A stretch of DNA of 64,000 nucleotides from Roseateles sp. YR242. Its GTDB lineage: Bacteria; Pseudomonadota; Gammaproteobacteria; Burkholderiales; Burkholderiaceae_C. Location: positions 248,001 to 312,000 of the forward strand of contig NZ_FOAV01000002.1 of assembly GCF_900109745.1 (NCBI RefSeq). Direction: 5' to 3'. Within the stretch, counting starts at the first letter, position 1; the number at the start of each line of letters is the position of its first letter. The notes beneath the pieces are model-generated. The model did not search any database, was not told the origin of the DNA, and saw nothing but the letters and a program-made list of their open reading frames with translations. Both the position numbers and the translations under genes were made by a program. Positions 47,169 to 56,858 of the stretch are shown piece after piece.

Positions 47169-48223
47169 TGATTGCCAACCTGTGGATGCTGAAGGCGCCC
47201 AACGGCATGTTCTGGTATGCGCTGGACTACATACGGGCGCTTGACCGTCCCATGCTGGTCCTGGTTCGGCCCAGCCTGATGGAGATGGCATCCCTTCAGC
47301 TCGCAGGCACACAGATGCAGGTGAAGGCCGTGGGCCTCGTTGGGCTTCTGCGGTACGCGGCCCTCGCGGCAGCGCGGGGCGAGCTGGTCTACTGTCCCAC
47401 CCCCCATCCCTTGCCCTACATCAAGCGTCAGGTCGTGACCTTTCACGATGCATACCCTTTTGAAGGCCGCAACGGAGCGCGCAAACTGCAATTGCTGCTG
47501 TGGGGCCTCCGGACCTCCGGCTGCCAGGTCGCGTACATCAACCAATCGATGGCCAAGCCCTATCTGTCGGCTCAGGGCATCCCCGCGGATCGACTGATCT
47601 ACGCGCCCAACATGCCCCCCCCTGCCTACACCGGCGCATCCCGCAGCGACACGAGAGGCAACGCCGTCGGCCAAAAGCCTGGCGCCGCCATTCGGCTGGC
47701 CGCCTTTGGCACGGACTCGGAAAAGAAACGCTATCCAGAGCTGCTGCACGCCCTACAACAGCCAGCCTTGCGCGATGCCATCGAACTCTGCCTGTACGGC
47801 GAGGAGAACGCCTACGTCGGCCGCCTGCGATCAGCCTACCCGCAGGCTCGCCTCTCGGTCTGTTCCCCCACGCAGCATTCTCTGCAGGACTTCCTGGCGC
47901 GGAGCGATGCCGTCATAGGCATTGCAACCAATGAAGGTTTCGGGCGGCCAGTGGCAACGGCGATCATGCAGGGCATCCCCTGCTACCTTTCGGCCTCGCC
48001 CACGTTCCGCGAGTTCTTCGACGGGCTGGCCATCCTGTCCGATGACGTCAACCACCTGCTGGCAGCCGTGCAGCGGCGAGAACGGCCAACCGCTCTCGTG
48101 CAGGTCTCGACACCCGGCTTCCTGGCAGACGCCTACAGTGCCGCCATCAACACAGCCGTTGCCCGCATCCAAGCCCTCGACGCCGGCGGCGCTGCCCGCC
48201 AGGCACCGACCTCTGCATCCTGA
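47168..48223 (+). CDS. Family 4-like glycosyltransferase
   Basis: The 351-residue protein has a GT-B type C-terminal half with IRLAAFGTDSEKKRYPEL, LCLYGEENAY and the donor-binding ATNEGFGRPVATAIMQGIP. The N-terminal half is divergent (NLWMLKAPNGMFWYALDYIRA). It is most likely a cytoplasmic glycosyltransferase of the repeat unit. The sugar specificity is unknown. Confidence 0.75.
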   Translation: MIANLWMLKAPNGMFWYALDYIRALDRPMLVLVRPSLMEMASLQLAGTQMQVKAVGLVGLLRYAALAAARGELVYCPTPHPLPYIKRQVVTFHDAYPFEGRNGARKLQLLLWGLRTSGCQVAYINQSMAKPYLSAQGIPADRLIYAPNMPPPAYTGASRSDTRGNAVGQKPGAAIRLAAFGTDSEKKRYPELLHALQQPALRDAIELCLYGEENAYVGRLRSAYPQARLSVCSPTQHSLQDFLARSDAVIGIATNEGFGRPVATAIMQGIPCYLSASPTFREFFDGLAILSDDVNHLLAAVQRRERPTALVQVSTPGFLADAYSAAINTAVARIQALDAGGAARQAPTSAS

Positions 48224-48225
48224 TC

Positions 48226-49143
48226 ATGACTATCTCGCCTTCCGCGCAGCCCAAGGTGGCCGTGCTGCTGGCCACCCACAACGGTGGCCGCTATCTGTCC
48301 GAACAGCTGGATTCCATCCTCGGTCAGAATGGTGTCCAGCCGTTGGTGGTGGCGAGCGACGATCGCTCTCGTGACGACACCGTCGCGCAGCTGGAGGCAC
48401 GGGCATTCACCGGCCGTGTTGTAGTACTACCCCCTTCTGAGCTGCCGCTGGGCAATGCCAACCGCAACTTCATGCGGCTCATCCACGACGCTCCCCTGGA
48501 GGATGCGGACTTCGTCGCCTTTTCCGACCAGGACGACATCTGGCTGAAGGACAAGCTCCTGGTGGCCACTCAGCGCCTCGCGGCGGACGGCGCGGATGGC
48601 TACTCCAGCAACATCACGGCCTTCTGGCCGGATGGCCGTCGCAAGCTGCTGATGAAGTCTCAGCCCCAGCGCCGAAACGACCACTTCTTCGAATCCGCCG
48701 GGGCCGGCTGCACCTTCGTCCTGACACGCCGGGCATTCGACCAACTGAGGGCATTGGTACGGGCTGACTATGAGAGGGCGCGGCGCCTGCGGATTCATGA
48801 CTGGACGATCTATGCCTTCGTGCGATCACATGGCATGCGCTGGATCATTGATCCAAGGTCAGCCATAGAATACCGTCAGCACGGTCTCAACGAACTGGGC
48901 GCCAACGTCGGGTTGCGGGCTGCGCGCAGCCGCTTCCGCCAACTGCATGATGGCAGCTTCCGCATGGAGACGCTGCGCATGGCGGATGCATTGCAGATCA
49001 AGGACGACATCATGCAACGGCTGGAGCGGCTGACGCCCTGGGACCGACTTGTGTTGGCGACCCGCTCGCGTGAATGTCGCCGCCGTGGGCTGGATGCGTT
49101 CATGCTGGCAATCTTCTTCCTCATCACCCGCAGGTCGGCATGA
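48226..49143 (+). CDS. Family 2 glycosyltransferase, rhamnosyltransferase-like
   Basis: The 305-residue protein has VAVLLATHNGGRYLSEQLDSI, VVASDDRSRDDT and FSDQDDIWLKDKL, the signature of the GT2 branch that includes many rhamnosyltransferases, followed by AGAGCTFVLTRRAF and HDWTIYAFV. No dTDP-rhamnose genes are present in the window, so that sugar would have to be made elsewhere. It starts 2 bases after the preceding stop and overlaps the next gene by 4. Confidence 0.85.
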   Translation: MTISPSAQPKVAVLLATHNGGRYLSEQLDSILGQNGVQPLVVASDDRSRDDTVAQLEARAFTGRVVVLPPSELPLGNANRNFMRLIHDAPLEDADFVAFSDQDDIWLKDKLLVATQRLAADGADGYSSNITAFWPDGRRKLLMKSQPQRRNDHFFESAGAGCTFVLTRRAFDQLRALVRADYERARRLRIHDWTIYAFVRSHGMRWIIDPRSAIEYRQHGLNELGANVGLRAARSRFRQLHDGSFRMETLRMADALQIKDDIMQRLERLTPWDRLVLATRSRECRRRGLDAFMLAIFFLITRRSA

Positions 49144-50366
49144 GCAAACCGACCGCTGCAGTGCAGAAGAGCCTGACCGTCGGTTCAGACGGGGCCGACT
49201 GGTCGGAACGGCCCGTGCTGTTCATCAGCGAGGCCACCGCCTTCGGTGGTCACGAGTCCATGGCGCTGCGTGCCGCGGCCGGTCTCTCGCGCTCAGGCGT
49301 GCCGGTGGGTTTCCGCTTCTGGGTCGGCAATGAACGGCTGCGCCGCGCCATTGCCGCCGAGAACGCCCAAGGTGCCTCGATCACGCTGGACGACTCGGCT
49401 GCCGCCGACATCCGCCTGGGTTCATGGCGGACCTGGCAGCGCGGCGTGGAGATAGCCGAGGCTCGACGATTCCTCGCCAAAGACTCGTCCTTTGCGCGAG
49501 TCCTGGTCCAGGGCCGTATCGACTCCGGTCTGGTCACCCTCAACGCCGCCGCCGAGCTCGGCCTTCCCCTCATCTCCTACCTGCCCATGGCCCACACACT
49601 GTCGCAGATGGGTGTGGGCACACTGCCCGGCCTGCGCGAGCGGGTGCTACGCGGCCTGTACAAGAAGGTGCCGGCCTACATCACCATCGATCCGGCGGTC
49701 GAGCGTGATCTTCGTGCGCGCCACGCGCGCGCTCCGATCGAAGTCGCCGAGAACTGGGTGCCGGCGCCTCCCACCCGTCGGCCCCTGCGGGCATCGGCCC
49801 GGGCGCGACTCCACCTGCCCGAAGCAGGGCCGACTGTCGGCACCATCGGCCGCATCGATTTCCGGCAGAAAGGCCATGACCACTTCCTGAGGGCCATGGC
49901 GTCGCCACCGGGGCGCGAGCGCCCCCTGAACTGGTTGATCGTCGGTGATGGACCGGACGCAGCCCAGCTTCGCGACATGATCAGTGCGCTGGGTCTGTCC
50001 AACCGCTGCCATCTGCTGCCGTGGGTTGAGGGTGGCATGGACGAGGTCTATGCCGCAGTGGATGCCGTGGTGCTGCCCTCCAACTTCGAAGGCGTGCCTC
50101 TGGTCATGATGGAAGCGCTAGCTCGCCAGGTGCCCGTGGCCGGTTCCGACATTGACGGCATGGCTGCCTGGCTGCCTGCCTTTGCCCAATTTGACCGCCA
50201 CCAGCCGCTTCAGGTGCTGGAGGCCGTCAGCCAAGCCCTGGATCCTGCCCACCGACCGGCTTTCGAACCAGCGTTCGCCCGGGCGACGGCTGCCACCGAC
50301 GTGCGGACTTTTGTGGCTCGCTGGGCACTGGCGCTACAGTCGCTTGCTTCCGCGATGAGCCGCTGA
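49140..50366 (+). CDS. Family 4 glycosyltransferase
   Basis: The 408-residue GT-B protein has an N-terminal acceptor domain (LFISEATAFGGHESMALRAA), a VGTIGRIDFRQKGHDHFL hinge and the donor motif PSNFEGVPLVMMEALARQVPV. The start at 49140 overlaps the previous stop (ATGA). It probably completes the repeat unit before flipping. The polymerase gene follows after one base. Confidence 0.88.
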   Translation: MSKPTAAVQKSLTVGSDGADWSERPVLFISEATAFGGHESMALRAAAGLSRSGVPVGFRFWVGNERLRRAIAAENAQGASITLDDSAAADIRLGSWRTWQRGVEIAEARRFLAKDSSFARVLVQGRIDSGLVTLNAAAELGLPLISYLPMAHTLSQMGVGTLPGLRERVLRGLYKKVPAYITIDPAVERDLRARHARAPIEVAENWVPAPPTRRPLRASARARLHLPEAGPTVGTIGRIDFRQKGHDHFLRAMASPPGRERPLNWLIVGDGPDAAQLRDMISALGLSNRCHLLPWVEGGMDEVYAAVDAVVLPSNFEGVPLVMMEALARQVPVAGSDIDGMAAWLPAFAQFDRHQPLQVLEAVSQALDPAHRPAFEPAFARATAATDVRTFVARWALALQSLASAMSR

Positions 50367-50367
50367 C

Positions 50368-51585
50368 ATGTCGTTGTTCTTCATCATCAGTGCCGTGTTC
50401 TTCACCTTCCCCTTGCTGTCGCCAGCAGTCGGGATGGTGCTCTATCCGTTCCTGCTGCTGGGTGTGCGGGACGCCATCGACTGGCGAATCCCGACCTCGC
50501 GACTGCTGCCGCTGATGGTCTGCGGCGCTGCTGGCATGGCGGTGCTTGGGCTCGTGGATCCCGTCTCTGCCGCTCGAACCACGGCGTTCTTCTGCGGCCT
50601 TTGTTTTCTGCATGTGGCCATGCAGCATCCCGCCAAGCGGGAATTCATGCTGAGCCTGATGAAACTGCACGCCTGGGTGGTGATCGCCCAGTTGCTGCTG
50701 GTGCTCATCGGCGTGGAAATCGACTTTTCCCAGGTACTCCGCGCCATTTACGGGCCACTGCTGCCGCCGACGGGCATCCACATTGACTACAACGCATTCT
50801 CCCAGTTCGACCTGTTCCTTCCGCGGGTGGCAGGTCTGAGCCGGGAACCGGCCTTCGCGTCGGTGCTGTTCGTTGGCATGACTTTCATCGCCCTGCGCAT
50901 GCGCCGGCGCCTCCTGGCAGGGCTGTTCACCGTCGCTACGCTATGCACTCTGTCCAAGATCGTCTTCCCGTTGATCCTGGCGCTGCTATTCGTTTGGCGC
51001 ACGCCGGCAGAACAAACGCGTACCTGGCGCAGCATGACGCTGAACTTCCTGTTCTTCGTCGCCATTCATTTGGTCGTGATTGCCGGAGTGGCGTTCTTCA
51101 TCGAAGAGACCGAGCTGGCCATGCAACTCGATGCATCGTTCTATCACCGCATCATCGGCCTGCACACCTTCGCCACGCAATGGGACGTGATCCACTGGTT
51201 CGGCAACGGTATTGACGATCTGTCCCGAGCGGACATCTTCCAGAACTACGAGTTCCTCGATGACCGGCGCGCCTTCCTGGATGGCAGCGTGACCTCAAAG
51301 CTGGCCGCTGACTTCGGTTATGCCGCCCTGTTCCTCTACGCGCTGCTGGTGTCCTTTCTGTGTACGCGCTGGACAGCAGTGCTGGCGGTGGCCATCGGCG
51401 GCATCTTCATCAACCTGATCAGTGTCTCGCCGGCCACCATCATGTTCTTCTGGGTGGCGACCGGGCTGTTCGCCCAGGCGCTGGGCGAGGCCCATGACGT
51501 GCAGCCCGGTCCATCCCTGCTACGCCGGATCGCCTTCCAGCTTCATCCGGGCCGGCTAGCGGCCTACGTGCTCAGGCCACGTTGA
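50368..51585 (+). CDS. Wzy-like O-antigen/EPS polymerase
   Basis: The 405-residue protein has about ten transmembrane segments and a large periplasmic loop before the last helices (IDDLSRADIFQNYEFLDD with nearby FATQWDVIHWFGNG). The motif GLSREPAFASVLFVG around residues 155-170 is common in Wzy proteins. It is not assigned by strong homology, but position at the end of a locus with wzx, wzz and glycosyltransferases fits polymerase. It ends 39 bases from the convergent cotH-like gene. Confidence 0.75.
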   Translation: MSLFFIISAVFFTFPLLSPAVGMVLYPFLLLGVRDAIDWRIPTSRLLPLMVCGAAGMAVLGLVDPVSAARTTAFFCGLCFLHVAMQHPAKREFMLSLMKLHAWVVIAQLLLVLIGVEIDFSQVLRAIYGPLLPPTGIHIDYNAFSQFDLFLPRVAGLSREPAFASVLFVGMTFIALRMRRRLLAGLFTVATLCTLSKIVFPLILALLFVWRTPAEQTRTWRSMTLNFLFFVAIHLVVIAGVAFFIEETELAMQLDASFYHRIIGLHTFATQWDVIHWFGNGIDDLSRADIFQNYEFLDDRRAFLDGSVTSKLAADFGYAALFLYALLVSFLCTRWTAVLAVAIGGIFINLISVSPATIMFFWVATGLFAQALGEAHDVQPGPSLLRRIAFQLHPGRLAAYVLRPR

Positions 51586-51624
51586 GACAGGTGCGGAACC
51601 GGCACTGCGGCGCCCGCCCTACCT

Positions 51625-53586
51625 TCACAGGCGTCCGGCACTCGACGACACACGCTGCGGTGCCGACACGGCGGGGACGAATTGGGTATCCATCCAGGCC
51701 GTGCGCAGCTTTAACCAAGTGCTCAGGTAGTTGATCTCACCGCTGTAGCTGCCCGTCACAACCGCATTGGGCCAGACATAGGTATTGAGGATGTCCCAGG
51801 TCTGGAAGTTTCGCGCCTGGGCGCCATCCAAGGTCACGGCGCTCGAGGCGATGAAGCGCTGCAGATCCGGCATGCGGCTGCTCAGGTAGGCCCAACGTGC
51901 GGTGACATGCTTGGCAAACACCGGGTCCTGAAGCAGACGCGTGACATAGGCACTGGCGCCGCGCACCCACCAACCCTCGACTGAATCATTGCCGTTATAG
52001 TTGATGTTGCCGGCCGTCAAATCGAAGTCCCACAGCGGCCCGAACACCAGAGGACCATTGTTCTTGCGAGTGACAAAGGTGCTGCTAAAGAAGGCGTCAT
52101 TGTTCTTGAGCAGCTCGTTGATCAGGTAGAAATCGACCAGAGCCTCCGTATCCAATTGGCTGGTGTATCCACCGGCCTTGTGGGCGGCGAAGTCGTCGGC
52201 GAACAGCGTCTGCTCGAAGCGCGCGATCACCTGCTGGATCAACGGAATCTGGCTCTCGGTCACATCGGACTGGATGGTGTAAGGCACGTTGGCGGTAGCC
52301 GAATAGAACCAGTCATCCGCATCCAACCGCGAATCGATCTCGAGCAGGAATCCCGCCGGGTCCGTGTCCGTCGGGGCGTCACTGCCAATTTCCACGCGGG
52401 CACCGGCCGTCTTGATGGTTTCTACCAGCTGATAGACGCCGGCGTACTGGCCATTCAGTGTCAGTTCGACGAAACGGGAGTTCGGTGTGTAGGCCAAACC
52501 TGTTGTCGTCCCCAAGCAAAAGGCCACGGCATTACGCAGCAGCGTCTTGTCCGCGTAGTTGGCCAGCAACGCCCATTCCTTGTCCGCCGCCATGCCCAGC
52601 AGCGAAGCTGCCTTGCCCAGTTTCAGTTTGTAGGGCTTCTTTGGCATCTCCCAGGTCGTGTTGCCCCGACCCCGGATGGAAGTGTCTACGTCGATGGCAT
52701 CGCCATACGCGGCACTGGTGGCGGTTCTCAGGCGCGCGGAGACATAGGTCTCCTTGGAATCAATGGGTGCATTGTTGACCGTATCGATGTAAATAGGCAG
52801 CGGCGTATTGACGTTGCATTGAGACGGATTGATGGCCTGGTTGACCTCTTCATTGATCGTGCGCGATGTGACGGTCGGCAGCATGCGGCCATTGTCAGCA
52901 TCCACATAACGGCCAATGATGGCCAGGACCTTGCGGCCCAACTGATCGGTGAGAGCAGCAATCCCGGTAGAGACATCATCGGCAGCCTGGGCAGAGGCCC
53001 GGCCTGCGTTACCTGCGGGCGCCTCCTGGGCAAGCTGGATATAGGCCTGCGTCCCGGTCTGAAGCGCCGTCTGCGAAGAAGTGACGATGCTGTCCACGCC
53101 GGTGTAAACGCTACTGTCATAGCCTTTGAGCAGGTCTGCACTGCTTGTGAGGCCGAACAGGGTGCTGATTTTCTCCACTGCCGCTGTCAATCCTGCAGAG
53201 GGCTCCAGACGCCATTGCGTCACCACCAGTGAAGTCAGCCCGTTGATCGCGGTGGCCGTGGCAGGAGCCGAGAGGCGGAAGGTCCCCGCGGTTGCCAGCG
53301 TAGTCACGGCGGTCACCTGTTCGGCCACCAAATACTTATTTTCCAATGTAGTGCCGTGGGGCAGGGTGATGCGGAACGACCCCGTGGTATCCGCCATGAC
53401 ACTGGTTTCAGAGGCCTCGCAGCTTAGATTGGCATTGCTGTCCAGGCAGACCTTCCAGCTAAGCCCTTCCGGGTGGGACAGTTGCCCCGACAGGATCCGA
53501 TCCGGCTCCCCACCACCACAGGCACTTAAACCACACACGGCCAATGCAATAGCCAAGCCGACCTTGTGGCCTCCCTCTCGCGTCAT
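51625..53586 (-). CDS. CotH-kinase-domain lipoprotein
   Basis: The 653-residue protein has a lipoprotein signal peptide (VGLAIALAVCGLSACGGG, lipid Cys near residue 23), about 280 residues of Ser/Thr/Ala-rich N-terminal region and a CotH domain from about residue 290. CotH motifs include SIRGRGNTTWEMPKKPYKLKL, LLRNAVAFCLG and GPLWDFDLTAGN. CotH proteins of spore-formers are atypical protein kinases; the bacterial envelope versions are little studied. ATG 53586 with GGAG eight bases upstream is chosen over an in-frame GTG three codons earlier. It is the end of the leftward locus or a separate unit. Surroundings look lower in GC than neighbouring genes. Confidence 0.85.
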   Translation of the reverse strand: MTREGGHKVGLAIALAVCGLSACGGGEPDRILSGQLSHPEGLSWKVCLDSNANLSCEASETSVMADTTGSFRITLPHGTTLENKYLVAEQVTAVTTLATAGTFRLSAPATATAINGLTSLVVTQWRLEPSAGLTAAVEKISTLFGLTSSADLLKGYDSSVYTGVDSIVTSSQTALQTGTQAYIQLAQEAPAGNAGRASAQAADDVSTGIAALTDQLGRKVLAIIGRYVDADNGRMLPTVTSRTINEEVNQAINPSQCNVNTPLPIYIDTVNNAPIDSKETYVSARLRTATSAAYGDAIDVDTSIRGRGNTTWEMPKKPYKLKLGKAASLLGMAADKEWALLANYADKTLLRNAVAFCLGTTTGLAYTPNSRFVELTLNGQYAGVYQLVETIKTAGARVEIGSDAPTDTDPAGFLLEIDSRLDADDWFYSATANVPYTIQSDVTESQIPLIQQVIARFEQTLFADDFAAHKAGGYTSQLDTEALVDFYLINELLKNNDAFFSSTFVTRKNNGPLVFGPLWDFDLTAGNINYNGNDSVEGWWVRGASAYVTRLLQDPVFAKHVTARWAYLSSRMPDLQRFIASSAVTLDGAQARNFQTWDILNTYVWPNAVVTGSYSGEINYLSTWLKLRTAWMDTQFVPAVSAPQRVSSSAGRL

Positions 53587-54212
53587 CTTCTCCACTCCCG
53601 AAAGTCTATTTATGGCGGACGGGCACTCGCATCACGCGTTGCCGTCACTGACGGGGGTGAGTCTAAAAGCCGAAGATGCACCAAGTTACCAATTAATGAC
53701 TTTTATAGGCAAAGCTGTCGCAACCGTGCGGCGCACGTAATTGGCACTGCAAACATCGCCCATCCGGGCGCCTAACGCGCCGAATGAAAGGTTTTCGCAC
53801 ACTTTCTGAACCATACCAATTGCGCTGAAACCTCACGTATTTCCGGCGCACATCAAGATAGTTGCCGCCTCGGTCCCGACCCAGTCGAATTCGCTCAACA
53901 CAACATTCACTCGTTCAATCGCTATGCCTACGGCTACAACAACCCACTGAAGTATGTGACCCCCGACGGCGGCAGATGAAGGCAGACACCTGATGGGCGC
54001 CAAGGACAAATACATGGAGTCCAAGGATGCCAACGGCAATCGCCAGGCACCACCGAAGCGCGGCTATGAAGGCAATGTGATGGCCGATTCGACCGGCAGG
54101 GCAAGTGGCGAGAACATCTTGGACATCATCGAGAATGCCACCGCCAGCTTCCTCCAATGGCTGGGCTGACTTCTGGGGAGTTTCTGATGTCACCGAGGGA
54201 GCTCTTTGTCGC
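53587..54212. other. 626-bp region between the CotH and WbpM-like genes
   Basis: The first 250 bp upstream of the CotH gene are relatively AT-rich and likely carry its promoter (a TATAAA-like hexamer on the minus strand near 53705), but no complete promoter can be named. The remaining part holds an RHS-repeat remnant on the plus strand, ending 44 bp before the WbpM-like stop. Confidence 0.6.
53842..54169 (+). pseudogene. Frameshifted C-terminal remnant of an RHS-repeat protein
   Basis: On the plus strand one frame reads DPVEFAQHNIHSFNRYAYG then YNNPLKYVTPDGGR and stops at 53977-53979. This is the RHS-core end motif (NRYAYxxNNPLxxxDPxG). In the +1 frame the reading continues DEGRHLMGAKDKYMESKDAN and on to a stop at 54167-54169 after ENATASFLQWLG, the likely former C-terminal tail. 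A single frameshift near 53968-53976 joins them. The large N-terminal part of the RHS gene is absent, so this is a decayed fragment left by recombination or deletion. Confidence 0.75.
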
Positions 54213-56090
54213 CTATCGCGCCCCGCCCCCCGGACGCACATACTCCGGCACGAACCTCCTCAACCCCGCCACCACCGTCTCTCTCGACCACTCCTCACTC
54301 CCCCCCGCCTGGCACACCCACTCCACCACTGCTCCATCCCCCGCCAAGTCCCCCAACCTCGCAATCCTCACCCGCGAGACCTTGGTCGGCAACGTCGTAT
54401 CCGCATCCGCGATCAGCTCCTCATAGAGCTTCTCCCCCGGACGCAACCCGGTGAACTGAATCCCGATCTCCTGTTCACTCCGCCCCGCCAGCCGAATCAT
54501 GTCCCGCGCCAGATCCACGATCTTCACCGGGTCGCCCATATCCAGCACCATCACCTGGCCGGAATCCCCAATGGCCGCCGCTTGCAACACCAGCCGCGCC
54601 GCCTCCGGGATCGTCATGAAGTAGCGAATGATGTCCGGGTGCGTCACCGTCACCGGCCCACCCTTGGCGATCTGCTCCTTGAACTTCGGAATCACGCTGC
54701 CACTGGAGCCCAGCACATTGCCGAAGCGCACCGCCATGAACTTGGTCGAATGACCCTGCGCCGCCATGTGGCTGATCACCTGCTCCGCTGCCCGCTTGGT
54801 CGCACCCATCACGTTTGTCGGGTTCACCGCCTTGTCGGTGCTGATCAGCACAAACCGCTCAGCCCCCGCAGCCGCCGCCGCCACACACGCGTGGTATGTC
54901 CCCAGTGTGTTGTTGCGCAGTGCCGCCCAGGCGTTCTCCTCTTCCATCAGCGGCACATGCTTGTAGGCCGCTGCATGGAACACCACCTGCGGCCGGTGCT
55001 TCAGGAACACATGCCGCAGATGCGCGAGATCCTTGACATCACCAATCAACCGCACCAGCGGCAGATGCGGGAACTTCTCGCTCAGTTCCTGCTCGATCGA
55101 ATACAGCGCGAATTCACTCAGCTCGAACAGCACCAGCCGCGACGGACCGTAGCGCGCCACCTGTCGGCATAGCTCCGATCCGATCGATCCGCCCGCGCCC
55201 GTGATCAACACCGTCTTGCTGCTCACGCACTCGCTGATACCACTCTCATCCAGCTGCACCGGCTCACGCCCCAGCAGATCTTCCGGCTCGATGTCGCGCA
55301 CCTGGTTGACCGATCGGCCCGCCAACAGCTCCTCACTGCTGGGCACGGTCAGCACAGGCAGCGAGGCCCGGCCCGCCAGCGCCAACGCACGGCGTCGCTG
55401 CACGGACGTGGCTGCTGGCATCGCCACGATCACATGCGTGATGCCGTGCAGCTCCGCAAACCGCGGCAACTCTTCCAGCGTGCCCAGTACAGGCACACCA
55501 CCCACACGGGCGCCGCGTTTCTCCGGCGCATCGTCCAGATAACCCACCACCACCCAGCCCTGCTGGTGCTGAATGCCCGCTACCAGCAGACGCCCGGCAT
55601 CACCCGCGCCCATCACCAGCGCACGTCGCTGTTCCAGCGCACTGCCGCTGATGCGGCTGCGCATGTGCTCATACAACATGCGATAGCCCATGCGCATCAT
55701 GGCCAGTGCCATCAGCGTGAAGACCGGGTGCAAGGCCAGCACAGCACGCGGCACAGCGGCCAGTTGCGCCATCAGCACCGCCACGGCCCCGATCAGGCCA
55801 GCCGCCACGCACACTGCCGCCAGGCGCTTGACCTCGCCAAAGCCCGAGAACCGCCACATGCCCTTGGGCACCTGGAACAGCCACAGCAGCCCACCGTAAA
55901 CCACCACCACGCCCAGCATCACCCAGCCGTCGTAACCCGGCCGCGCGCTGAACCAGCGCTCGAAGCCCAGGCGGAACAGATAGGTGGCCTGCCACGCCAG
56001 CGCCACCGCCACCATGTCCAGGCCCAAGGCCAGCGTCTCGCGATAAGGACGGATACGTGTCAGGAACGCATCCAGGGACAACCAGTTCAT
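54213..56090 (-). CDS. WbpM/FlaA1-type nucleotide-sugar 4,6-dehydratase, membrane-anchored
   Basis: The 625-residue protein has four N-terminal membrane segments, a CoA-binding-like Rossmann domain (VMGAGDAGRLL), and a C-terminal extended SDR domain with TGAGGSIGSE (297-306) and ISTDKAVNPTNVMGATKR. Met428 replaces the usual Tyr before Lys432, as in WbpM/PglF. These enzymes convert UDP-GlcNAc to UDP-2-acetamido-2,6-dideoxy-4-hexulose. ATG 56090 gives the normal start; an in-frame GTG at 56135 is less likely. With the PglC-like transferase and aminotransferase upstream it should supply a 4-amino-6-deoxy sugar. Confidence 0.92.
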   Translation of the reverse strand: MNWLSLDAFLTRIRPYRETLALGLDMVAVALAWQATYLFRLGFERWFSARPGYDGWVMLGVVVVYGGLLWLFQVPKGMWRFSGFGEVKRLAAVCVAAGLIGAVAVLMAQLAAVPRAVLALHPVFTLMALAMMRMGYRMLYEHMRSRISGSALEQRRALVMGAGDAGRLLVAGIQHQQGWVVVGYLDDAPEKRGARVGGVPVLGTLEELPRFAELHGITHVIVAMPAATSVQRRRALALAGRASLPVLTVPSSEELLAGRSVNQVRDIEPEDLLGREPVQLDESGISECVSSKTVLITGAGGSIGSELCRQVARYGPSRLVLFELSEFALYSIEQELSEKFPHLPLVRLIGDVKDLAHLRHVFLKHRPQVVFHAAAYKHVPLMEEENAWAALRNNTLGTYHACVAAAAAGAERFVLISTDKAVNPTNVMGATKRAAEQVISHMAAQGHSTKFMAVRFGNVLGSSGSVIPKFKEQIAKGGPVTVTHPDIIRYFMTIPEAARLVLQAAAIGDSGQVMVLDMGDPVKIVDLARDMIRLAGRSEQEIGIQFTGLRPGEKLYEELIADADTTLPTKVSRVRIARLGDLAGDGAVVEWVCQAGGSEEWSRETVVAGLRRFVPEYVRPGGGAR

Positions 56091-56213
56091 CGTCAAGGAT
56101 CTCGGTTCAAGGGCAGTGACCCGCGGGCCTGCCACATGCGATTCGGAACGTTGGTGCGATCAGCCATGGGATATCAGCCGGCTGCTCTTCAGTTCAGCCC
56201 GCCATTCAACACC

Positions 56214-56807
56214 TCAGCGGCGCAGCACCCCTAGCGTCGCAAAGATCAACCGCACATCTCCCAGCAGGCTGGCACTGCGCACATAGTCGGCCGCCATGCG
56301 CAGCTTGGCCGGCATCACCACCTCCACATACTCCCGTTCCGGGTCAGCCGCCTTCGCCAGCACATCGCTCTCATGCCGAAAGCTCAGTGACGCCGGATCA
56401 GTGATGCCGGGCCGCACAGAGAGCACGATCTCCCGCAGCTCCGCCGGATACATCGCCACATAGCGCGGCACTTCAGGCCGTGGGCCCACCAGGCTCATCG
56501 CGCCTCGGAACACATCCCACAGCTGCGGCAATTCATCGAGCTTGCTGGCCCGCAGAAAATGCCCGCTGCGGGTGATGCGCGGGTCCGCGCCGATGGTGAT
56601 CTGCGGCCCGAGCGTAGGCGCGTCCACCCGCATCGTGCGGAACTTGTGAATGCGAAACGGATGCCCGTACCGCCCCACACGCTCCTGGCGGAACATCACC
56701 GGTCCCGCTGAATCCAGCTTGATCCACGCCGCCACCAGCAGCAGCACCGGGCTCAGCAGCAGCAGGCCGATACCCGCGCAGATCAGGTCGAACAGACGTT
56801 TGGCCAT
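56214..56807 (-). CDS. PglC-like initiating sugar-1-phosphate transferase
   Basis: The 197-residue monotopic phosphoglycosyltransferase has one N-terminal membrane helix ([22 protein letters not shown]), [20 protein letters not shown] and the catalytic [22 protein letters not shown] region. Small PglC-type enzymes transfer a bacillosamine- or QuiNAc-type sugar phosphate to undecaprenyl phosphate, starting a glycan. It is therefore a second initiating enzyme in the window, distinct from the WecA-like one at 29164. Confidence 0.9.
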   Translation of the reverse strand: MAKRLFDLICAGIGLLLLSPVLLLVAAWIKLDSAGPVMFRQERVGRYGHPFRIHKFRTMRVDAPTLGPQITIGADPRITRSGHFLRASKLDELPQLWDVFRGAMSLVGPRPEVPRYVAMYPAELREIVLSVRPGITDPASLSFRHESDVLAKAADPEREYVEVVMPAKLRMAADYVRSASLLGDVRLIFATLGVLRR

Positions 56808-56858
56808 GGCCCGTGGAATCCTTCGTCAGCAGGCTGGTTCATTGTTCAGATAAACGCT

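Noticed and set aside
56214-56807. WbaP-type initiating transferase
   Set aside because: At 197 residues it has only one N-terminal helix and lacks the polytopic N-terminal half of WbaP; it fits the small PglC class.
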